This document shows, in pieces, positions 1-5,590 of a stretch of DNA of 44,384 nucleotides. This DNA comes from a virus. How positions within the stretch are numbered: the stretch's first letter is position 1; the number at the start of each line of letters is the position of its first letter. Below the pieces are notes generated by a model that was not told the DNA's origin, ran no database searches, and saw only the letters and a list, made by a program, of their open reading frames with translations. The translations under genes and the position numbers were made by a program. The stretch spans positions 1-44,384 of the IMG/VR virus record IMGVR_UViG_3300047557_000594; one strand, given 5' to 3'.

Positions 1-21
1 CTTAAATATAAAATAACTTTT

Positions 22-267
22 ATGGACTTCAAACTTACACCAAAACAAATGATTCATTTATGCGGTGGCCCAGCCAAAATCGCCCGCAGATTCAAGGTAA
101 CCACCCAAGCTGTGCATCGCTGGCAAAACGAGGGATTACCCGCTAGTAAGCTGATGGAATTGGCTGCCCAGATTGAAAAAGAATCGCATGGGCTAGTTAC
201 CCGCAAGGATATGTTTCCCCAGTCTTGGCATTTAATTTGGCCTGAACTTGCGGAGCGCAAAATTTAG
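22..267 (+). CDS. Cro/YdaS-like helix-turn-helix regulator
   Basis: An 81-residue DNA-binding protein with a Cro/C1-type helix-turn-helix at about residues 13-40 (GGPAKIARRFKVTTQAVHRW, then a wing-like GLPASKLMELA), the size and form of YdaS/Cro-like phage regulators. It likely binds operators near its own gene and acts as the early repressor or antirepressor. No ribosome site precedes the ATG, and the 21 bp upstream are identical to those before the second copy (35236-35481). By eye the two genes differ by 16 synonymous changes and no amino-acid change, so the protein is under very strong constraint. With no integrase in the unit, a role in lysogeny is unproven. Whether it represses or activates is inference. 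Confidence 0.85.
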   Translation: MDFKLTPKQMIHLCGGPAKIARRFKVTTQAVHRWQNEGLPASKLMELAAQIEKESHGLVTRKDMFPQSWHLIWPELAERKI

Positions 268-275
268 GTTATACT
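248..275 (+). promoter_or_regulatory. Promoter of the structured RNA
   Basis: A -35-like TTGCGG (248-253), a 16-bp spacer and a -10 TATACT (270-275) overlap the end of the regulator gene. The predicted start, about 281-283, falls just before the first conserved helix of the RNA. The second copy keeps the layout (TTGCAG 35462-35467, TATACT 35484-35489) although the spacer has changed. The -35 matches consensus only in TTG, so strength is uncertain. Confidence 0.6.
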
Positions 276-281
276 GATTGG

Positions 282-406
282 GCAGAGTGACATTTGCCTA
301 GTATTACCTACCGCAGACCCCATAGGGTTGCTTTGAGTGTTTAGTAAATGGTTGGTAGGTCATTTATTAAGCAATGTCACCTTAGAGCAACCTTATGGGG
401 TTTTTC
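282..406 (+). ncRNA. Structured RNA with covarying helices and a terminator-like 21-bp stem
   Basis: No open frame of note lies here. Helix A pairs 287-300 with 368-380, helix B pairs 306-312 with 354-360, and helix C pairs 317-337 with 381-401 over 21 bp (three G-U) and is followed by TTTTTC. The 5' arm of C lies inside the loop of B and its 3' arm directly follows A, so A/B and C form a pseudoknot or alternative folds. Compared with the second copy (35496-35620), pairs 291-376 (C-G to U-A), 292-375 (A-U to G-C) and 306-360 (A-U to G-C) show double compensatory change, direct evidence for RNA or cruciform pairing. It may be a short terminated RNA of about 125 nt, an attenuator, or the 5' domain of a longer RNA continuing to about 600. 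Function unknown. Confidence 0.75.
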
Positions 407-605
407 TATTTCTGCGGTCACAGTTGGGCGGGAACCGACACCAGCGACTGCGATACAAGTGCTACTGGGGGATAGTTGATGTAACAGCACACACATAGGT
501 GGCGAAGCTAGTGCCTATTCAACGAACGACTGGCGGGTTCTGTGGCTCCGAAAGGCAACAGTTGAAGGAATCTAGGATGGCTGGGTTCCGTTCACCAAAA
601 GGCAA
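407..605 (+). ncRNA. Near-invariant structured non-coding block
   Basis: From 379 to 605 the sequence matches 35593-35820 except one substitution (494) and one inserted A, while adjoining genes differ at many synonymous sites. Possible helices: 413-419 with 446-452; 431-435 plus 441-445 with 580-589; 459-463 with 486-490; 495-501 with 512-518; 519-523 with 561-565, enclosing hairpins 524-527/537-540 and 541-543/558-560 (GAAA loop). Several nest, and the first crosses the second as a pseudoknot. There is no conserved reading frame. It may be the body of a longer RNA starting at about 282, or a DNA element such as an origin or recombination site. It matches no RNA family I recognise. Confidence 0.6.
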
Positions 606-616
606 CTTACCTATAA

Positions 617-634
617 GTTATATATAGATATAAC
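617..634. promoter_or_regulatory. Conserved palindrome, possible regulator operator
   Basis: GTTATATATAGATATAAC is an inverted repeat with 7-bp arms and a 4-bp centre. The second copy at 35823-35840 has the same arms with a different centre (TTAT), in otherwise diverged AT-rich DNA. That pattern fits a dimeric protein site, perhaps for the Cro-like protein. The AT-rich surroundings could also be a melting region. Apart from this palindrome and the promoter at 748-792, I see nothing definite in 606-816. Confidence 0.55.
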
Positions 635-747
635 AAATAAACTCAAAAGTAACATAAATGGGTCATTAGCCCGTTTAATGCCACATTTATAAGCCATTAA
701 AAAAAATTGGCGCACACAAAGTTACACAATCACAAACATAATGCTTA

Positions 748-792
748 ATAAGGGTAAGTCCTAATAAACTTTATTTGATAACGCATTACGAT
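748..792 (+). promoter_or_regulatory. Operator-promoter of the rightward early genes
   Basis: An 18-bp imperfect palindrome, ATAAGGGTAAGTCCTAAT (748-765), is followed after exactly 21 bp by a -10-like TACGAT (787-792). The start would be near 799, ahead of the ribosome site at 808-812. The same palindrome-N21-hexamer layout occurs at 35872-35916 and, leftward, at 32962-32918. No good -35 hexamer is present. The palindrome centre lies about 42 bp upstream of the start, the usual place of a class II activator site, so activation rather than repression is my inference. Confidence 0.55.
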
Positions 793-816
793 TACAGTAT
801 TAACACAGGGGGAATT

Positions 817-1086
817 ATGAAATATTTAGCAGCTTTAGCAATTTTTGTAGCTACACCAATTTTTGCCCAAACTTATGTGATTACTGACCCAAGAGGTTAT
901 GTTTCTCAAACTGTACAAATACAGGGCAATCAGGGTCAAATAGTTGACAACCGTGGGTTTGTAACCCAAAGCATTACGGTTTATCCCAATCAAATTGTTA
1001 CACCGCAAGGATGGGCAGTTGGCACACCGTCTTATACTGTGCCTATGTCACCACCCAGCCCACCATCACCACGAGTATTGCAATGA
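817..1086 (+). CDS. Small exported protein, unknown function
   Basis: The protein has 89 residues and starts at the ATG behind AGGGGGAATT; an upstream in-frame ATG at 775 lacks a ribosome site. Residues 1-18 form a classic signal peptide (MKYLAALAIFVATPIFA, cleavage before QTY). The mature part has two copies of a GYVSQTVQI/GFVTQSITV-like repeat and a proline-rich tail. It is the first gene of the rightward early set. The second copy has a different exported protein in the same place (35943-36290), so the slot seems to be variable cargo acting in the periplasm or outside. No family recognised. Confidence 0.7.
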   Translation: MKYLAALAIFVATPIFAQTYVITDPRGYVSQTVQIQGNQGQIVDNRGFVTQSITVYPNQIVTPQGWAVGTPSYTVPMSPPSPPSPRVLQ

Positions 1087-1271
1087 GCCGAGCCTACGAA
1101 CTAGCCGATATGTTAGAAACACTTTGCGCCAAATCCGAAATTAAAGTTGGATTGGAAGAATTTGAGATTATGTTTCAGTCGGCTGAGATGCTTAAACAGC
1201 AAAGCCTAAAAATCCGTGAGCTACAAATGCGATTAGATGCATTAACAACACGAGTGGGGGAATATCAATGA
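1083..1271 (+). CDS. Small YELAD-type coiled-coil protein
   Basis: A 62-residue acidic protein starting at the ATG that overlaps the previous stop (ATGA). It has an N-terminal AYELADMLE motif, a middle A-EMLKQQS motif and a C-terminal heptad region (RELQMRLDALTTRVGEYQ). The C-terminal 20 residues nearly match the protein at 36241-36408. It belongs to a set of small proteins in both copies built from the same YELAD and MLRQQ modules. Function unknown; the coiled coil suggests binding to itself or a host protein. Confidence 0.65.
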   Translation: MSRAYELADMLETLCAKSEIKVGLEEFEIMFQSAEMLKQQSLKIRELQMRLDALTTRVGEYQ

Positions 1272-1504
1272 ACTCAAATGTTTTTTGTAATACATGCCAC
1301 AGAATACCAAGCCAATGCGGTTGTGGTCGTGGGATTAATTCATATGAATTGGCAGACCGAATTGAAGATAATTTTTATTTAAACGAAGCTGCAAAAATGT
1401 TACGCCAACAATCAGACCTCATAAAAGAAGCGTCTCAGTTTATTCAAGAACAAGGATTAGAAGGACAATGGATTATTTGGTCACAGAAAGCGAATAAGAA
1501 ATGA
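1268..1504 (+). CDS. YELAD-type protein with cysteine-rich N-terminus
   Basis: The protein has 78 residues and a start overlapping the previous stop (ATGA). Residues 7-19 carry a CNTC...CGCG cluster that could bind zinc, followed by NSYELADRIE and EAAKMLRQQSDLIKEAS. It therefore joins a metal-knuckle-like head to the module shared by 1083-1271, 36405-36752 and 36739-37095. No function known. Confidence 0.6.
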   Translation: MNSNVFCNTCHRIPSQCGCGRGINSYELADRIEDNFYLNEAAKMLRQQSDLIKEASQFIQEQGLEGQWIIWSQKANKK

Positions 1505-1695
1505 CTACTTTTACTACTGATGACCGCATAAACGCCTATAGCCACTACAAAATCTATGATGAGCATGGTGAGTTAATGCGTACCGTCAAGACTAAGCACG
1601 AAGCCGAGCATTTAATACAGACCTACACGGACTGGTCGTATCAATTTGTAAAAGCTGACAAACTTAAACTGGATTTGCCCGATGCGCCTTTTTAA
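1501..1695 (+). CDS. Conserved small phage protein, unknown function
   Basis: A 64-residue soluble protein, nearly the same in the second copy (37217-37411; two or three conservative changes). It carries YKIYDEHGELMRTVKTKHEAEHLI, which reads like a short beta hairpin plus helix. It overlaps the next gene by 14 bp in both copies, suggesting coupled translation. No named family recognised. Confidence 0.7.
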   Translation: MTTFTTDDRINAYSHYKIYDEHGELMRTVKTKHEAEHLIQTYTDWSYQFVKADKLKLDLPDAPF

Positions 1696-1918
1696 ATGGA
1701 CTGGCACAATACTGTGTTTGATTGGTATCGGATTGACTAGCCTAAACGAATACCCAGCCAACATTATTTTTGGTTTTGTGGGTAGCGTAATGTGGGCCAT
1801 AGCGGGTTGGAAGCAAGACGATTGGGCGTTGTTTTTAGTAGAATTTGCTGCGGTATTGATGTATTTTGTAGGGCTGTATTTGTATGTTTTTAACAACTTA
1901 ACTAAATGGGGGATTTAG
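1682..1918 (+). CDS. Small multi-pass membrane protein (DUF6552-like)
   Basis: A 78-residue hydrophobic protein with about three membrane segments (roughly 7-20, 25-43 and 50-70) and a conserved W-x-x-AGWKQDDWALFLVEF centre. It resembles the small inner-membrane proteins I remember as DUF6552, unverified. The second copy (37398-37634) is highly similar. Its early position suggests a role in the host envelope soon after infection, which is inference. Confidence 0.7.
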   Translation: MRLFKWTGTILCLIGIGLTSLNEYPANIIFGFVGSVMWAIAGWKQDDWALFLVEFAAVLMYFVGLYLYVFNNLTKWGI

Positions 1919-1919
1919 T

Positions 1920-2294
1920 GTGGAATTTGAGAAATTTTGGGAAGTGTGGCCTAAAAAAGTGGCTAAGAAAAAAGCTGAATTGGCTTGGCGGAAGCTCACC
2001 GAGCTTGAAAAGCGAGAAGCTATGGAAGCCTTGCCAAACCACCTTAAATACTGGGAAGTCAAACGAACCCACATAGACTTCGTGCCTTATCCCGCAAGCT
2101 GGATTAATGCTGCACGGTGGGAAGATGTATTAGACATGACACCCGCCAAAGAAAAAGTGGATAGGTCATGGATGTTTAGTCAGCAAGGAATTGAAGCAAA
2201 GGCCCGTGAACTTGGCATATTGGGTAATGGCTACGATACTTACGAATCATTAAAACGCAAGTGCATGGTGAAGTTAGGAATGGAACTTGAATGA
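1920..2294 (+). CDS. Replication-protein C-terminal-like domain protein
   Basis: A 124-residue protein starting at GTG behind GGGGGATTTA. The core FEKFWEVWPKKVAKKKAE ... LPNHLKYWE ... FVPYPASWINAARWED resembles the helical C-terminal module of phage O/DnaT-like initiation proteins, but the usual N-terminal winged helix is absent. It is a candidate helicase-loading or origin protein and the only replication-initiation-like gene in the unit. The second copy (37636-38010) keeps the GTG start and all these motifs. Assignment rests on motif resemblance only. Confidence 0.6.
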   Translation: MEFEKFWEVWPKKVAKKKAELAWRKLTELEKREAMEALPNHLKYWEVKRTHIDFVPYPASWINAARWEDVLDMTPAKEKVDRSWMFSQQGIEAKARELGILGNGYDTYESLKRKCMVKLGMELE

Positions 2295-2469
2295 GCAAGA
2301 GCATAAATATCGCTGTGCTGTGCGTTTGCTCTGCAAGTGGCGGCATGAATGGGGCTTGGCTAAATTTAGGGAATATCTATCAAAACATAAAATTGATAGT
2401 CATTTGCTAAATGGATTTGTTGAGCAATTTCGCAAAAATAATAAGGGGGATTGGAATACATGGAAATAA
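2287..2469 (+). CDS. Conserved small basic protein with TTG start
   Basis: A 60-residue protein starting at TTG within TTGAATGA, overlapping the previous gene by 8 bp. The nearby ATG at 2291 opens another frame, but only the TTG frame is conserved in the second copy (38003-38188: NEQEHKYRC, LCKWR, EWGLAKFREYLSK). Helical and positively charged. Function unknown; its position next to the replication-like gene may link it to replication. Confidence 0.6.
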   Translation: MNEQEHKYRCAVRLLCKWRHEWGLAKFREYLSKHKIDSHLLNGFVEQFRKNNKGDWNTWK

Positions 2470-2786
2470 ATGTTTACGAATTATTTGACGAAATAGAGCG
2501 GTTAAAAAAACCGTATAGCGATGCCAAAGGTAGGCTTGCTGGATTGGAAGCCGCTAAAAGTAGCGTCAAAGCAATTATGATGAAAAAAAGCTCAGAGCAA
2601 TCGCTTGGTGGTCAAGAGCGAGAAGCTTACGCAAGCCAAGAATATCAAGACCATTGCCAAAAAATTGACGAAGCAACTGCACAAGAAGCATTGCTAAAAC
2701 TAGAATTGTCGCTGGCCCAAATGAAGTTTGAAGCATGGAGAAGCGAACAAGCTACTAACCGCAATTTAGAAAGAATTACAAGATGA
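2460..2786 (+). CDS. Coiled-coil early protein, unknown function
   Basis: A 108-residue protein starting at the ATG 9 bp behind GGGGGA. It is almost entirely helical with SVKAIMMKKS, SLGGQEREAYASQEYQDH and KFEAWRSEQATNRNLERITR motifs. The last two recur in 39073-39402 although the N-termini differ. I recall similar proteins in many phages without a function. The following gene starts inside its stop codon (ATGA). Confidence 0.65.
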   Translation: MEINVYELFDEIERLKKPYSDAKGRLAGLEAAKSSVKAIMMKKSSEQSLGGQEREAYASQEYQDHCQKIDEATAQEALLKLELSLAQMKFEAWRSEQATNRNLERITR

Positions 2787-2950
2787 GAGAATTTGCCGAA
2801 GTATTTTTAGACTTAAACCGTATGATTAAAAAGCTACACAACGCCAAGCTAAAACAAGACCACACACAGGCTTACTTAATTAGCTGTGATGTAACAGACT
2901 TAGCCCAAGAGCTTGAGGATGTACTGCAAAACGATGCAAACATTCAATAA
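2783..2950 (+). CDS. Conserved 55-residue protein
   Basis: An open frame of 55 residues, MREFAEVFLDLNRMIKKLHN at its start, opening in the ATGA overlap with the previous gene. The second copy (39399-39566) encodes the same protein with only about two changes, while many third positions differ, which shows it is a real gene. Predicted helical and acidic. Function unknown. It overlaps the nuclease downstream by 17 bp. Confidence 0.7.
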   Translation: MREFAEVFLDLNRMIKKLHNAKLKQDHTQAYLISCDVTDLAQELEDVLQNDANIQ

Positions 2951-3314
2951 AATCATGCGTAATGCCTTTGCCACGCACATTGATTACGGTGCGTTTAAAG
3001 GTTTAATTCCTAGCAATCCCGCCTTTTGCCCTAGCAATATTGACGGCATAGCCGAGCGCAACGGCAAGTTTTTGGTAATGGAATGGAAACGCCCTAACGA
3101 AAAAGTTAGCGATGGGCAACGCAGATTACTGCAAGCCTTTGCCAAAACGCATAACTTTACGGTGGTTATTGTGCAAGGCAATACGGATGACCAACTGGTT
3201 ATTCAAGACTTTTGGCAAGTGCAACCCTATGGCTCATGTGTAAAATTGGGCCAAGGAGTTGAGGAATTTAAAGCCTTTTATGTAATGTGGTATGAATACG
3301 CCAATAATGTATAA
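2934..3314 (+). CDS. PD-(D/E)XK-type small nuclease
   Basis: A 126-residue protein starting at MQTFNKIMRN; the start is supported by the matching MTQTFNKIMRN of the second copy (39547-39936). The core SNIDGIAERNGKFLVMEWKRP gives a catalytic-type Asp near 37 and Glu-x-Lys at 50-52, followed by SDGQRRLLQAF, as in VRR-NUC or resolvase-like PD-(D/E)XK enzymes. It probably cuts DNA or branched intermediates. It overlaps the preceding gene. Substrate unknown. Confidence 0.7.
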   Translation: MQTFNKIMRNAFATHIDYGAFKGLIPSNPAFCPSNIDGIAERNGKFLVMEWKRPNEKVSDGQRRLLQAFAKTHNFTVVIVQGNTDDQLVIQDFWQVQPYGSCVKLGQGVEEFKAFYVMWYEYANNV

Positions 3315-3349
3315 TTTCATTAGTTTAACTAACATCATAGGGCAAACTA

Positions 3350-3895
3350 ATGGAAGAAGTTTGGAAAGATATACCTTTATTTGACGGTTTATATCAAGCA
3401 TCTAATCTTGGAAACATTAGGGCCAAAAAACGCAAAGTTAAAAAATATAGCCCGTATTACCAAAAAGTAATTGAGCAAACCTATAAGCAAAGACTGTTAA
3501 AACCAGTTGCAGATAAAAGCGGATATTACAGGGTGCATTTGGGTGTTAATGGCAAAAAATACAATGGTTCAGTACATAGAATGGTTTTGATGGCTTTTGT
3601 TGGTATGCCACAACAAGGCCAAGAATGTTGCCACAATGACGGAAACCCACAAAACAACAGATTAGAAAACCTTAGATGGGATACACATTCTGAAAACAAT
3701 CGTGACCGCAAACGGCATGGCACATACCCTAAAGGTAAAAACCACCACAATTACGGTAAATCAATGCCACCAGAATTAAAAGCCAAACTAATTGCATACC
3801 ATACTGGCATAAAGCGAAGCGATGAAATTAGAAAAAAAATGAGTGAAGCACAAACAAAAAGATGGGCTAATGTACAGAAACAAAAAGCTGCTTGA
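3350..3895 (+). CDS. Free-standing HNH homing endonuclease (NUMOD4/NUMOD3 type)
   Basis: A 181-residue protein. The N-terminus EEVWKDIPLFDGLYQASNLG is a NUMOD4 DNA-binding motif; an HNH core follows at about 77-120 (HRMVLMAFVG, CCHNDGNPQNNRLENLRW) and a NUMOD3-like segment at about 125-165 (GKSMPPELKAKL...RSDEIRKKMSEAQ). Such enzymes cut a target allele and spread by repair. It is absent from the second copy, where the nuclease runs straight into a Ref-type gene, so it sits at an exchange point. Its 3' end overlaps the next gene by 26 bp. Confidence 0.88.
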   Translation: MEEVWKDIPLFDGLYQASNLGNIRAKKRKVKKYSPYYQKVIEQTYKQRLLKPVADKSGYYRVHLGVNGKKYNGSVHRMVLMAFVGMPQQGQECCHNDGNPQNNRLENLRWDTHSENNRDRKRHGTYPKGKNHHNYGKSMPPELKAKLIAYHTGIKRSDEIRKKMSEAQTKRWANVQKQKAA

Positions 3896-4160
3896 AATAG
3901 CAAGGAAATTTCCGTGCCAAAATTGCGGAATACAAGATGGTACGGTAGTTGCCGCACATAGCAACCAATTACGAGATGGAAAAGGAAAAGGAATTAAAGC
4001 GCATGATTACAGAATCGCCAGTTTGTGCCACAAATGCCACTATGAAATTGACCAAGGCAGCAAATTATCAAAGCAAGAAAGATTGGAATTGTGGGAAAAT
4101 TCGCACAGAAACACGATTGCCTGCTTATTTGAACAAGGCTTTTTACATACCAAAGTTTGA
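3870..4160 (+). CDS. DUF1364-like zinc/HNH-fold phage protein
   Basis: A 96-residue protein beginning MYRNKKLLEIARKFPCQNCG, the usual start of this family; an in-frame ATG at 3843 lies deeper in the homing endonuclease. Cys pairs at 16/19 and 53/56 and the block VVAAHSNQLRDGKGKGIKAHD match what I know as DUF1364, an HNH-like phage family sometimes called a nuclease. Found only in unit 1. Together with the upstream homing gene it replaces the Ref-like nuclease of unit 2. Confidence 0.75.
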   Translation: MYRNKKLLEIARKFPCQNCGIQDGTVVAAHSNQLRDGKGKGIKAHDYRIASLCHKCHYEIDQGSKLSKQERLELWENSHRNTIACLFEQGFLHTKV

Positions 4161-4168
4161 AGAAATGA

Positions 4169-4206
4169 CCTACGAAACTACAAGGTTGCTCGCTATAAAT
4201 GAATGA
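4169..4206 (+). pseudogene. 3' remnant of a Ref-like nuclease gene
   Basis: The last 24 bp (4183-4206) match exactly the 3' end of the Ref-like gene of unit 2 (40163-40186), encoding the terminal RLLAINE and stop, and the preceding bases (TACGAAACTA) are still partly alignable. Nothing else of that gene remains here. This marks the right border of the replacement by the homing endonuclease and DUF1364 genes. Confidence 0.7.
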
Positions 4207-4279
4207 CCTTGCACTTTATTTTGGAATCATCATATTAATGCTTCCTTTAATAGCGTTGTGGATAGTATCAAAGTTCTAA
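4199..4279 (+). CDS. 26-residue membrane peptide
   Basis: The short frame MNDLALYFGIIILMLPLIA... is one membrane helix followed by WIVSK. It opens in the tail of the preceding gene (ATGAATGA). The second copy (40179-40259) encodes the same peptide with three changes and retains start and stop, so selection on the peptide is likely. Its 3' end overlaps the convergent protease gene by 12 bp. Confidence 0.6.
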   Translation: MNDLALYFGIIILMLPLIALWIVSKF

Positions 4280-4621
4280 GCTGTCTAGGCCAAACTCATC
4301 CCCCACGAGCTTACACCGCCTGCGAAACTCTTTATCATGGTGATTCCAGCGTTCACGGCTATGCGCCCATCGGCTCATGTGGATGGCTTCATGGCACATC
4401 GTTCTGAGCAATGTCGAAAAATGACCACACATAGCATCGCTAATTTGTATGGTGTGGGCGTATTTGCCACCCTCATCGTATAAATAGTAACCATAAGCGG
4501 TTTTGTCATGCACCACTTCAAATTTAATTTCGTCAGGCAAAGGCATTTTCCACCGACTAAATGGGTGGCAGCAATATATCGTTGAATACAGATTTTTTAA
4601 TATTGCTGGGGTTAGTTTCAT
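4268..4621 (-). CDS. SprT-like zinc metallopeptidase
   Basis: A 117-residue protein with the zinc protease signature HEAIH at residues 77-81 and a later HHDKEFRRRC segment carrying a third candidate ligand. Size and layout match minimal SprT-like domains, which in cells cleave DNA-bound or crosslinked proteins. A phage version could act on host DNA-binding proteins, which is inference. It overlaps the upstream phosphoesterase by 4 bp (ATGA coupling) and converges with the small membrane gene. The second copy has HECCH at the same place (40248-40601). Confidence 0.75.
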   Translation of the reverse strand: MKLTPAILKNLYSTIYCCHPFSRWKMPLPDEIKFEVVHDKTAYGYYLYDEGGKYAHTIQISDAMCGHFSTLLRTMCHEAIHMSRWAHSRERWNHHDKEFRRRCKLVGDEFGLDSLEL

Positions 4622-5574
4622 ACTTTCATTACTTGCCCACGGAAGTAGTACAAGCCCTTATCCTCATCAACAACTTCTGCTAGCTCAGGTGGCATAAGCT
4701 TACCGTTATTGTAAGTTAACACAGCGTGTCCAGCCCGCCAGTTGAGGGGTGCGTTTTCCGCATAAATAAATTGGCTGTCTTTAACACAAGCCAAAGTTCC
4801 TGTATCTACGCCATATCTAGTACCCGTATAGTCAGTCCACGGGGTTACCTTTAAGCTATGTAAATGACCGCTAACAAATGACCAACCTGATTTAAGGATA
4901 TTGTTGTAAACCGCATGAACGCCATTGTGCCAACGATGTTTAATCATTGTGTTTTGATTTACGGCAATACTCCAATACCATTTCCAATTTGGGGTATGGT
5001 CGGCTATGTCGAAACCTTTAATCCCTTGGTACTGAGGCATGAGGTTGCTAAGTTTTCCAGAAAATCTTAAATCGTGATTACCAATACAAATTAACAGATT
5101 ACACCCTGCTGGTCGTACAGCTTCAATATCTGCCAACCTTGCTTGGGTTTCTTCCAATTCTTCTTTAACGGTGGGGTGATTTTGCCAGCCAATACGGTGA
5201 TGGGCTGAAATTGTTGCAAAGTCGAACAGGTCGCCATTTAAAACAATTACTTTGGGTTTTAAATATTTGACGCATTGCACAAAAGCACGGTGGGCGGTGG
5301 TGATGTATTTGGGGTTGTAATGGCAGTCCGACCCAACCATAATGACCCCGTTTTCAAGGGTAATATTGCATTGCGTTTGTTCATCGGGAATATAAATATC
5401 AGGGCGACCACGGTTATCTACAGCTTTCAGAATCATGTCGTACTTTTTTTCAAGGCTAGCTCGTCTTTTTAGCACCGCACGGTACGCAATTCCTGTAATT
5501 TTGGCGATTGCTGCGACTGATTCGTGTTGCTTCCAAAGTGCTATGAAATCTTCATCGGAGATTTTTATAGTCAT
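4618..5574 (-). CDS. Calcineurin-like metallophosphoesterase with HTH-like N-terminus
   Basis: A 318-residue protein. Residues 5-45 look like a helix-turn-helix (DEDFIALWKQHESVAAIAKITGIA). The phosphoesterase core has the metal motifs GSDCHYN (81-87), NGDLFDF (113-119), GNHD (165-168) and GHLH (236-239). The enzyme should hydrolyse phosphomonoesters or diesters, possibly nucleic acid, with two metal ions. It is coupled to the SprT-like gene. The second copy (40598-41629) keeps the architecture but is strongly diverged, unlike its neighbours. Confidence 0.82.
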   Translation of the reverse strand: MTIKISDEDFIALWKQHESVAAIAKITGIAYRAVLKRRASLEKKYDMILKAVDNRGRPDIYIPDEQTQCNITLENGVIMVGSDCHYNPKYITTAHRAFVQCVKYLKPKVIVLNGDLFDFATISAHHRIGWQNHPTVKEELEETQARLADIEAVRPAGCNLLICIGNHDLRFSGKLSNLMPQYQGIKGFDIADHTPNWKWYWSIAVNQNTMIKHRWHNGVHAVYNNILKSGWSFVSGHLHSLKVTPWTDYTGTRYGVDTGTLACVKDSQFIYAENAPLNWRAGHAVLTYNNGKLMPPELAEVVDEDKGLYYFRGQVMKV

Positions 5575-5590
5575 ATAAGACCTGATTCGT

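Noticed and set aside
282-605. tmRNA, RNase P RNA, 6S RNA or a group I intron in the non-coding locus
   Set aside because: None of the conserved core words of these RNAs is present, and there is no CCA-ending acceptor or tRNA-like arm I can fold.
2291-2404. ATG-started frame overlapping the TTG-started gene at 2287
   Set aside because: It is not conserved in copy two, where the same ATG frame ends early, whereas the TTG frame is conserved.
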